From Macrocystis pyrifera (lineage: Eukaryota > Sar > Phaeophyceae > Laminariales > Laminariaceae), in NCBI GenBank assembly GCA_031763025.1, contig JASSKH010000029.1:6346362-6410361 (forward strand): a stretch of DNA of 64,000 nucleotides, in the 5' to 3' direction. A program made the position numbers and the translations under genes. The notes beneath the pieces were generated by a model. The model was given only the letters and a program-made list of their open reading frames with translations. It was not told the origin of the DNA and did no database searches. Below, in pieces: positions 1 to 11,000 of this stretch (the stretch's first letter is position 1; each line of letters starts with the position of its first letter).

Positions 1-1254
1 ATGCCATCATTTATAGCCGAAAATCTTCGAAGTTCATTATTTCTGGTCCCAGTTCTGACAGACAACCATACTTTTGACCCTCCAGAGAAAACTGATTAGC
101 TGCAAAAAAAGACAAACTATGACCAAAGGAGAAACGGAAACCTGTTCGAGAAAGCTCCCAGAAACTATAGTAGAGCATTTTCTGAGGAGACTACCCGCGG
201 TTTTGGACAGTCCACTGGTCTCGCCGAGTGAATATTAGGCATAACAACTCAGCTCCTGGAGGCCAAATATATTTTTCAATAGAAGTAGGTAGTTGGTACA
301 GAGATTTAGAGAGGGGCCCCTTTATTGTGTTTGGCCGATCCACGAGGAGAAATTCGCCGGTCAGTGTGAGGCGGGTCGTGGTGGGGAAACACATGAACAT
401 TATTGGTAGGGAGAAGGTCGTGTCGTCGTGTCGCATGATCGAAAACAGCAAACTTTCGAGCATTATGCAGGTGCGCAGTCGAGCTTTGCTTGGCTTAGGG
501 GGTACTGACCCCGCGCGGCACAGGTAGGGTGGTGGTAGAAAGAGACGAGCCAAAACACTTGGAATCAGAGACATGTTTTTTTTCTGTTTGCGGGCAGCAC
601 AGTGTAGTAAGGGGTACGTAGAAAGTCGTCTAGTGGTTGTATCCGTTTTGTTTGGCCCCGAAGCTATATGCAGGGTCTCTCTTTCGTCTCGCAGTACTGT
701 AGAGGATGTCAGGTACCTTTATGTGGGCTGTATGGCTGCGCATTGAAAACCACACACACACATAGCCCCCATATAGACCGTACTGCAACACACTGCTGCA
801 CACTGCTGGACAGCTCGTGCGCCGGGTGGTGCCCCGCTGGAACTTACCATGAGGCGCGGGAGCAGAGGTAAGAGAAATGGCACGAATTATCAATCAACGT
901 TGCCCATGCCGACGTCCATGATGAAATAAGTGCCCGGGTAAGTAAGTGCGAGACAGGGCGCCTGGCATAGCCTTCCCGGACCCTTAAACTCGTTCACAGA
1001 TAAACACGCATCTCATCTGGGGAGAGATAACAACCTCCGAGATCTACAATTGAATTGGAGCCCAATGAATAGCACCAATCAGCCAATCAAAATTCATCAG
1101 ATATTTGCGCGACCATGTGCAAATACGATGTCTTTCAGCCTCCCCAGTGGCGGCACACTGCCATGAAAATAGTAGTGTCAACGCCCTACTACAGCAACTA
1201 ACTGTAGATCTACCTTCATCCAACACATAAGGGCCACTACAAGCAGTAGAGGCG

Positions 1255-1579
1255 TTCTACCATAGAGGTCCACCCTATTGCGGAGGCCCCTCACTTGAAT
1301 AGCTCCACACCTCACCCGAAAACTGACTTTCAGCAAAAAATCAAATTGTATCCCGGTGAATAATTTCATAGCCCAAGTATCAATGAAGTCATTTTTCGAA
1401 ACAAGACTTGGCATTCCGACGATTTTGGGTTTACCCCTTTAGTACCGCAGTCCCGATTTGGGGACAAACCAGTCTAATTCCAAGTGATTTGTCCCCAAAA
1501 CGGGACTGCGGTACTAAAAGGGTTAAGTCCCGTCATCCAGAAAACATTTTAGCGGAAATGTGCTACCTCGATCGTAGAA
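1255..1579 (-). mobile_element. ~245 bp TIR element (family 2), split by a nested 89 bp MITE
   Basis: The element begins TTCTACCATAGAGG and ends CTCGATCGTAGAA, an inverted pair. Internal blocks such as CGAAAACTGACTT and GGCATTCCGACGATTTTG recur in the copies at 6071, 10075, 20756, 58820 and 62831. It is interrupted at 1434-1522 by a family-3 MITE; the sequence resumes immediately after. It is non-coding and probably a non-autonomous DNA transposon. Confidence 0.75.
1434..1522. mobile_element. 89 bp Harbinger-like MITE (family 3)
   Basis: About 30-base near-perfect terminal inverted repeats, of which TAGTACCGCAGTCCCG is the clearest part, flank a short spacer. TTA stands on both sides (1431-1433 and 1523-1525), while other copies of the host element have a single TTA at this place. 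A 3 bp TWA target duplication is typical of PIF/Harbinger elements (family knowledge). Confidence 0.72.
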
Positions 1580-3565
1580 AGCATCAGTAGTGGTATCAAT
1601 TCAAAGACAGAGACTCGGAAACCCATCATAGGACAAACCAGCTGCCTCCCTGCCGACGAAACACAAAACTCATCCAAAATCCAAAAACTAAAAACAAATG
1701 CAAATTTCTAAACCCTACTGCTCAACTGCCGTGACTAGGCATCTCTGTCCGCGATACTCAAACGGTATTCAGTTAGGTGAAACAGGCCGACACACGGTTA
1801 CCGCAGTAGTATCGAAACCTACTACAGGATTACAAGCGAAACCGCCCCCCGGCCGTGTACACGTCGTTCTTCAAACACCTGAAGCTCGAAACCATAATAT
1901 CATACTCCTCCAAGTCAGTTTAATACCACCCGAATATCTCTGGCGTTTTGTCCGTGAGCAGGAAGGCTCACCAAAGCTATTGTGTGTTCCTTGTAAACCA
2001 ACCACTGAAAAAGGTATTCATTGTGTACCACTGAAAATTACAGTAGCAATACAAAAATGCATAGGGACGCACACGAACAGTATTATCCTAACCGTAGAGC
2101 TCCTCCCGACATAGATGATTGAACGTTACGAGGTTAACCTAACAATAGTATATCCCAAAATTCGGCATGGCGGATGGCGAGGGAGGCAAGCGAGGGGATA
2201 GGAAAAACTTCGAAAACAATCGAGTTACGTCCAACTAGATCGTCCAACTAAATCAACAAACTTCCAACGGAACAATTCACCCCCCGCAAGCCAAACAGAT
2301 ATCCAGTACATTTCCAGAAAATCATTGCTTCACGTCGGAGGGCGCGGAGGCGAGGGGGTTCCGACACATTCTCCAGTGAACACTCAGAAAACCCAAACAA
2401 TGTCCAACTCACCGATCAAAGAAAAGTCCAACCAAACAAATTTATTGTTGCATACTGTACAGAAACGCAAGCGCCCGGGGGGGGGTGGGATACACAATTC
2501 AGCTACGATTTTAGGTAGAAAAAATCAAAACGAAGTACTTGATCTCGACTCCAAGCACGCAGCAGGTAGTGCGTAGGTGTACACGTATATATCATCCCCC
2601 CTCCCCCACTTTCTACTAATCTGAAAAGGACGCCTTTGCCGCGACCAGAGTCATCTTGTTCGCCTGGGTGGTAGAAATGTCCCTCCCGAAAGGCTGAACT
2701 CGACTTAAAACATGGGACAGCACCGTTGAGACGGCAGACGTGAGAGCACTATACACACACTCCTTGTTCCTGGACCAGTATAACACTCGCAAGGTCTCTA
2801 TTGAATTTCGAGTTCACCAGAGTACAGCAGTACGTCAAATGTTACTGTCGGCTTAACCGCTATCCTTCATGCCTACTTGAATCGGCCTTCAAGCTCTAAG
2901 ACTTCCTTGACTACAGTTAATACCCATTTCCTTGACTACAAGCAGTTAATACCCATTCAGCATTGCCAAAGCAGTATTAGGGTAGTAGAAGCGAGAAACA
3001 TACGTACGATCGTACGAGTTGTCCGGAATTTCCATCGGATAGAGCTCCGTGGATGACACCCACAGATGGTGCGTACCTACCAGGTACGTTCAATGGGTGG
3101 ATTGACCAACAAAAAATAAACCGAAACGAATAATATCGAACTTAATGAAATTTCGCCCGCACTTGTGTGTGGTGTTATGCAAACAGGGACGCTGCACTAT
3201 TGCGGAGGACCATAGTAAATAGCACCTACGGTAGGCACAAAAACCTACATATCTCCCTATTACTATAATAACAAAAAATTGTCCCAAAAAATTCCCTGTC
3301 GTAGTACTCGATATCCATCTGCCTTTCACCATCACCAATCAATTTCATAAAAGTCCAAATAAATCAATCAAGGTCTACGTATGTGTGGTGCGATGCAGCA
3401 TCCAGCCTACCAAACACAACGACCACTTTTAATAGGACTGCTTGCACCTGGTACGATGCAGTAGTCTATCTGGTGAACTTGCTTATAGGAGAAGCAAACG
3501 TGCATACAGGTCCTGGAGCACAGCGATCTGAATTATATACCCCAGTACGTACTGGGATTACTCCA

Positions 3566-3715
3566 GAAATGATGACGACCGAACAAAACACTATTCAAAT
3601 GTGTAGGGCCTGAGCTTCAACGTTGACCACCCTAAAAACAGAAATGATGACGACCGAACAAAACACTATTCAAATGTGTAGGGCCTGAGCTTCAACGTTG
3701 ACCACCCTAAAAACA
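3566..3715. repeat. Tandem duplication, 2 x 75 bp
   Basis: The block starting GAAATGATGACGACCGAAC is repeated directly after 75 bases with no difference that I can see. It is a recent local duplication in non-coding sequence. Confidence 0.9.
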
Positions 3716-3947
3716 TTTACCCCGCAAGAAAAAATCCAAGGAAAACCGAACAGTAAAACATACCAGGTATTGGACTATATGCGGTAGACCACTTGATGGA
3801 CGAGGGTAGCATGTTGGAGTAAAGTAAGCCTATGGGACCAAAACAACTTCAACGTAGATCACAGATAAACCTTCCCCGAGAGAAAACAGCCCACGGAAAC
3901 GAAGCAACAAGGAAAACCTATACACGCAATCTACATCCCATAAGGTT

Positions 3948-4622
3948 TTACCCTAAGGTTGAATCTTTTGGGAACCCGAAACCGGAAAACAAAACAGGAT
4001 TTCCCTTGATCGCGTAGAAACCCCATGGTAGTGTCGTCGGTAGACATGACCCATTTCCGATCACTGCCTACACATGAAAACCTGTGAGGTTTCAACACAA
4101 AGCACCCGCCGCCGGTTTCTTGCCTCACAGAGCGCCATACGGCGTCAAACATTCGAGGCCGTAAGCCCCACTGCTCTGAAAGTGCTTGATATCAAGTTTG
4201 AGAGTCGTTGAGGCTGTGTGGCCGGAGTTCTCGCTCGAGACGTCGGAGCCGGGTCCACGTTTGGCCGTTTTTTTTTCAGACGAAACTGGGTCCCAGTTTC
4301 GTCTAAAAAAAGAAGGGCCAGACACAGGTCAGGCTCCCACGTCTCGATGTAGAACTCCGGCCACACAGCATCAATGACCCTCAAACTTGGTAGGGAGTAC
4401 TCTCAGAGCAGTAGAGCATATAACCTCCAAGGTTTGGCGTCGTCTCGTGCCCTGTGAGGCGAGGGATCATCGGCGGTGGTAAGTGTGTGTTAGAAGCGCA
4501 GCTTTTTGCTGCAGCGGCATACCAAAAAATATCTCCCACCGGCAGTGTAGGTTTCACCACCAGAAAGGGGAAATCGTGTTCTGTTTTCCGGTTTCGGGTC
4601 CCATAAGAGTCAGCCTAGCATC
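3948..4622. repeat. Long imperfect palindrome (~670 bp foldback)
   Basis: The centre near 4289 reads GACGAAACTGGG followed by its complement. Matching blocks then run outward in both directions: GTGTGGCCGGAGTTCT against AGAACTCCGGCCACAC, CAGAGCAGT blocks near 4170 and 4410, CTGTGAGGC near 4130 and 4450, and an outermost pair of about 20 bases around CCGGTTTCGGG at 3970-3990 and 4585-4605. Arms are about 330 bases with scattered mismatches. It could be a foldback transposon or two copies of one element inserted head to head. Confidence 0.8.
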
Positions 4623-5073
4623 GAAATATCCATGGCGCAAACAACTACATGATACATGTGCTCCATTCATACGTTAAAGCCGTATTTGACTTTTACAAGA
4701 CACACACCGCATCAAGCACGCCCGCCTTGATTGCCTACGTTCCAGATTAAATGTGATACACAGTGCCGTATGTGGATGGTACTCCCATTGCTTTCGTTCT
4801 CTCAAAATCCTTTTAATCATGCGGTCGACGAATATAACATCACAAAAAAAAACAATGTGCATGGTTCTCTACTCGTACAGACAGGTAATACTCGTACTTA
4901 AATATGACAATATTTCCCTCCATACAACAAAAAATGTACCCGCTGATGTTATGGGATAGTGTGCTTCTAACCAAGAACGCCTGCAACTCGACAAGCCAAA
5001 ACACGCTATCAACGACGAGCCCGTGCCGTACCCTCCTCTTTCTTTACTTCTACGGCTGTACGTTATGCGCTAG

Positions 5074-8000
5074 TCGTGTCCTCGGTCGAGCTGGGGGAGC
5101 TGCTGTGCGACTCGCTGGTCAATGCTGAGGACGCAGCAGCCTTGTCCTTCGTCCTTCTCGAGGAAGAGAGGGTCATTGCAGAGCAAACGTCTTACGTTGT
5201 CACCGACGGAGACGCATTCTCGGACAACATCGGTCGCAAGGTATTTTAAAATTTTCCATGGTGTCGAGGAAAAGTTCGGCACCGGAAAACAGTACTTGTG
5301 CAATGTTTGCACAGAGATATTTGCAAACAGTGGTAATGTCTGGCTGGTGGAAGTTGTGCTGGGTACCGACACACTTCGGTACTGGTCGACGGTGAAAACG
5401 AAAGATGGCCGTATGTATTTTCTTGAGGTTTTCAGTGGCGAGACATCCCGACATTGATTGGGGCGGCAGCAAAAGGCGGTAGGAATGCGTGTTTTTTATT
5501 ATTTTTTCGGCAAAGGGACATCTCGGCAAAATGTGTTCGATGCCTAGGCAACCCGGTAAACTGAAGGCTGCAATGGATCGGGAATGCACAGTCAAACATG
5601 CAAACGTGGAAAATATGACGGTGACCACCGTATATTGTGACTGCAATCGCGATTTGTGTGGCATATATCTCGGAGATACGAGGATGCCAGTCGGTTGGAT
5701 ACCATTGCTGCTTGTCGGATAGCAAAACCGGTAATACGGGGGACCATAGTTGACAGGACCAAATATTTTTAGTAAAAATAGATAAATATTTAAATTTTGT
5801 GTGTACCGTAGGTCCTAGCAAAAATAATATTGCTTCGGAAAAACATACTCCATACCTGGTACATGTTAGCCTACACGTAAAGCGGGAAGACTGAGAGCTG
5901 AGCAGGACGCGTTTCTCATTTCAACGTTTTCAATATCTCCCGTCTGGCTAACCCAAGGTCTGGAGTGGAGTTGTAACGGACCCTGCTCAGGCCGATGACG
6001 AGGCTGCTCCCAGGACGATCAGCATGACGTGGGCAGAGGAGTGTGACACTGAGGTGGGTGTGATGAGGCGTTCTACGATAGAGGTAGCACATTTCCGCTA
6101 TTTTGTTTCTGAATGACGGGGTCCCTTAACCAAAATCGTCGGAATGCCAGTCTAATTTCGAAAAATAACGTTTTTGTATACTTGGGCGCGGGATTATTCG
6201 TCGAGATGCAATTTGATTTTTGCTTAAGTCAGTTTTCGGGCGAGGTATGGAGCTCTTTAAGGTCAAGTGAGGAGCCTCAGAAATTACAGTAAGCATGAAC
6301 CTCTATCGTAGAATGCCTTTGATGCAAGCTGACAAGAAATACAGTAGTTCGCCCAAGGTAGCAGTACCACCCTTGTACCAGGTATAGCGTGATGTGCGTC
6401 CAGTAGCACCTAGGATATGCTTAATATCGAAAGCTATACTGCAGAGACCGACAAGAATGCAATAATATCATAACTTGCTGCAGGCCAGCCCTTTAGGTTT
6501 CATTCGCCATACGACCACCCGCAGCTGGGTGGCTGATGACCAGCAGCAGCGTCAATCCATACACCACTGCGTCGGAAATAAAAACCAGCCACCCTCTGCA
6601 AAGCCAGACAAGCGCCCTTGACACGCCACTCACCTCTCTTCCGCCCATTAAACGTACGCATCGTTGAAACAGTCCGGCCGCTAGACAACCAAATAGTCCG
6701 AGTTTGCCTGTAAATCTAACCAGTATTGGTGTCTATCGGTTTGTTGCCTTTGTTTTTCCCTCTGCCGCTTGTCAGACGTTTCTGTTGAAAGTAACCAGAC
6801 AGAACATCGACGGCACGACCAGCATAGTGAAGACCGTCCCTTGCTTTGGGTCGACTACGCACACGTGTCTGATCGAGGTGAGCGTGGGCTGGTCTTCCAT
6901 CTGTACGTATTCGGTTCGCCAAGACACTCCCTGCCACGATGTGGGGTGATGCCGCGGTTTTGAAATCTGAACCGAACCAATACCACGAAGCCACTCGGAA
7001 GTAAAGGGTATGGATTGCGGCCTCCAGAGTGGATCGATACCTGCGAACGCCGGGGTGTAATAACCCGGAACATTGACCCAGCCTACTGTATCAAGGTCGC
7101 CAATGTGAAGTTTGACCTGGTGTTTTATAACATATAAAGGTGGTTTCTCCCCCCTTTAACAAGCCCGTGGGAGGCGGTTTGCCTCGGAAAGATCTGCGCG
7201 CGGTTAGGGTTAAAAGGTTACTGCCGAGTAAATGTCCGATGTACGCCCCACAATTGGCGTGCGTCTGTAGCGCCCGGCATGTACGGGGTTCCCTCGGGTT
7301 GGCCTGGTAACGGCTTAGCGGTGAATCTCGTAGGTCTTTAGATCCAGCGGTGAACCCCTGAAGATGTTTCCAAGTCGAGTGTGGAATTGCTCCCGGGATA
7401 CTAACACGCCTCCACCTCTGATGCTGCCACCGCATGCTTCGTTCGCGGCTTGCAAAGGTTATGGTCGAGTTTCAAGAGGCTGACGATCCAGTAGTTCCTG
7501 ATGACGACATCCCCCTGACCATCAGCACATCGACAAGGTCAAGTTTGCCCGACAGCACATCATCCCCCAAATGAAAAGCCTGACCCTCTCGGTGATTCAA
7601 TAGTTTCGAACGACGAGGTGTATATTTCGTGGCTATGCTTGCGCGCGTGGCCGGGCTTTTGTTCAGCTACGGCAGCAAGCTCGTGCCGAGGTTTCCTAAA
7701 TGTATTAAACCCTACGCCCGAAACGTACGTGCCAACGATGGCTCTCTCTGCAATTAAGTGCTCTTGTGACACCCCCTGGTTGTAAACAAGACGTATCCGG
7801 GTAGGACAAAGTAGCACTCATCCTGTCAAACAACATGGAAGCGTCGATCTTACGTGCTTCGGCCTTATTCCAATTATGCAAACCTTAATGTAAACCTGCC
7901 TCACACTGAACACTTCGTCGTTCTTGAACGCGACGACAGGGAGACTGTCTACGGCGGCAGCACTGGAGAAGACACCGCCACCACTACGTCTGGCTCGTCG

Positions 8001-11000
8001 GATCGCGAGTTGCAGCTACAGACTGACACCGTGGTGCGTGATTAAAACGCCAACAGTACATTATAGCTGACACCCTACACCGTAGTTGTGTTGCGTTTCG
8101 CTGTGCAGGTATGATCCAGTGATCGAACAGATACCGTCCTTCACGCACTCTCCACACCTGACCGACATCATAAGTACAGTAGTGTTTACCAGTCCTACGG
8201 CACCGGGGCAACATTCCCCGAAAACAGCTCAATTGCGTGAACGTGCGTCTAACGAGCTCTCGACGGAACCTGTCTCCCGTCGTGCCGCGGCCCCGTCCGC
8301 TGGAACTTCATATTCGCTTCTTGCCATCGTATGCTTCAATCTCTGCAGATCGACTTGATGGTTCTCTACAGCGTTTCGTCCCTGGCTGCGCAAGGAGGGA
8401 TCACCCCCCAGCAGATGGAGACCATCATCCTCGAGGGCATTGTAGGGATGAACATTGCCATGGCCAACTCGGAGGTGGCGGTCTACATGAATCCCGTGCA
8501 CATAGGCCTGGTACGGTTTATTGACAGCGCATTGTTCGCTTAGAAACTGGAATATTTCATTCAAACACACTATTACGGGGGACCCATAGTAAATAGGACC
8601 TACGATACTCACAAAAAAACTATAATTACCTGTTTTTACTATAATTGGTCCTGTTCACTATAGTCGCCCGTAGTGCCTGGTACAACAGTGATTGCTCTAT
8701 AAAGTATGCGTGCAATTGGCGTAAAAGGATGCTATTCATACATGCTGGGAGCATGAGCCCCTGGAGTTGCGCCGATTGGCCTTGCAGGCACAAACATCCT
8801 CGAACGGCACATGCCGGGGTACCTCGGAAAGAGTACGGAAGATAGGATTTTCTCGGCCAATGACTGCGCTTAAGGTTGCGAGGGTTTATCCCGCACCAAG
8901 GCGAAGCAGGTCTATGGTTGCGGCCGGAATATCGCCACGTTTTCGATCGTGGCTTAGAATCAACGGAATCAGTTGGATGCCCGTGTTCAGTCGATGCATA
9001 CGTAAAGCTTAGCTGCCTCGCGCTTTCCGCAAAACTTCGCAGCCTGCGCACGGACCTAGCCTGTACGGACCGAGCCTGTACGACCAGACACGAAACCGTA
9101 CCTCGCGTTGACAAGGTGTTCTTCCCGCCCCCCCCTTTTTTCCGGAATATATGGCGTGTTTCTGCACTCGAGTGGCGAAGCTTACGCACCATTTGCAGCC
9201 CTTATTCGACCACCGTCTTATGTGACGTATCCACTATCTACACACGATCCACTAAGTACAAAAACCATGCCAATTTTTATAATTATTTTTCTCTTTTTTA
9301 CTACAATAAAAAATGATAATTAATATATTTAAAAAAAACCGTTACCGAGACGGAGCCACCGTACAAGCTGTTGCCGTTGTATCCTTGTGCAACACCGCAT
9401 TCATCGGAGCATTCATGGCTTTTCTCCGCTCATATCTCGCATCCGACGCCTGAGACTCGAAATGCCGATGCCTTCCGTGTTTCGCGCATGGTATACGCAT
9501 GGTATAGTTACCCTACGCGGTGACCACCCCGGACAGCGCAACCACCTTGACGGACTTCCAGACCAACGAAAACGTGAGGACTCTACGGGACTTGGTGGGA
9601 GCGGACCTTGTGCAGCTGGTCAGCGATTTTGAGAGGTCGTGCGGTCGAGGGTGAGTAACGTTGAGTTGAAACACACTTGCTTGGTGATAAAATAGGAACC
9701 TTTGGGGGACACAAAACACACGTGGACGCCCTCTATCCGCATCATGTTCCGGGATGGACGTGTGCCGTAGAGGCACAGGGCACGCTATTTGGACATACTA
9801 CAACATGGACTATTACGGGGGACCATCGTAAATAGGACCAAACATTGTTAGTATAAATATGTGAATGTGTGGGTTTTATGTATACCACAGGTTTTATTAA
9901 ACATGGTCCCCCGTACTATAAATAGTTATCTGCCTCTCGTGCCGGTGATGTGCCGGCGGTGTGGCTGCTGCTCAATCGCAGTAGATTGGCGACATCGAAC
10001 CTGATGTGAAGAGTCCGAGAATACTTCCATCTCTATTCACATGCCTGGAATCAATGGCTTGGTCGCTTGAAGCCTTCTACGATAATAGAGGCTCACCTTC
10101 AATTTTCTGAGGCTCCTCACTTGACCTTAAGGAGCTCCGTACCTCACCCCAAACACAGCAAGAATCAAATTGCATCTCGATGAAAAATCCCAAGTCCCAG
10201 GTACACAAAAACGTCATTTTTCGAAATACGATGCTGGCATTCCGACGATTTTGGGCTAAGAAACCCCGTCATTCAGGATGCAGTTCAGCGGAAGTGTGCT
10301 ACACCTCTATCGTAGAACGAGTCGCTTGGCGAACATGAACGACCTCGAGGCAAGGGGCGCAATCATGGCTGGAGAAGTACACCCCCTGAAAGCGAGCACA
10401 GGGATCCTTGTTGACAACGAAGATCCAGTGGAAGTTGTACTTGTACGGAGAAAAAGATGCCTGACGTGTGCCTCGTGTTGACGTGCTGTTACCCCCCATC
10501 TCCCCTCTCCGACTCCCTTTTCGTCTCTGGAAGGTACCTTTTCAACGGCAACGAGGCATTCGGCTACTCTATTGTGCGGCCCACGTGCTTGGACAACTTC
10601 GTTCACACCCATTTGTTCGGCCATAACTTGGGATGCGAGCACAACAGGGAAGACACGCCACGCAATAATGAATACGCGCACGGGCTCCGGTACTGCGACG
10701 GCGAGGACCCGTGAGTAAATGAACCACGCTACTGTAGTTTAACGTTCAGGGGGAGGGGGAGAAGGGAGGAGGCGGGAATGTTCGCGGCGAACAAATCGAA
10801 TGCGGGTTGGATGGAATGTGAGTTGGAAATCCCCTTTAGTTTCTCCTGGCCCAAACCCACACATGTACGATGGGTACAGTGTTCCATTTTTTGCCTTGCA
10901 TGCTTCCTTCCAACCCAACGTGGAGAGCGCAGGGCGCGCAGAAAGACTTGTTATATAAATACAGCAGTAGTACCCCGAGGTATGCCAGGCATACGGCAGA

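Larger units (their letters stand above)
1..5073. other. Region before gene A exons: no gene seen, probable intron 1
   Basis: No exon with a counterpart in gene B and no recognisable domain was found here. By analogy with gene B, whose first intron is 9.2 kb, this stretch is probably the first intron of gene A, with the signal-peptide exon to the left of the window. It holds a nested TIR element (1255-1579), a 75 bp tandem duplication (3566-3715) and a long palindrome (about 3948-4622). The ORFs present are of chance length. Confidence 0.4.
5074..8033 (+). other. Gene A propeptide exons (five exons)
   Basis: Exons 5074-5240, 5958-6053, 6776-6877, 7458-7537 and 7940-8033 encode the region ahead of the catalytic domain. 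I do not recognise a named domain in it. The support is comparative: each has a counterpart in gene B with the same phase and similar sequence, for example GDAF(S/T)D at the end of the first, SMTW at the end of the second, TFLLKVT at the start of the third, and GSSDR with DTV at the end of the fifth. The fourth donor, GTCAAG, is weak; it was chosen because the B counterpart splits the codon at the same base. The intron after 6053 carries a TIR element that begins only 18 bases past the donor. Confidence 0.8.

Noticed and set aside
8626..9192. 188-codon antisense ORF inside a gene A intron
   Set aside because: It overlaps a MITE at one end, has no recognisable domain, and its length is not beyond chance in 64 kb.
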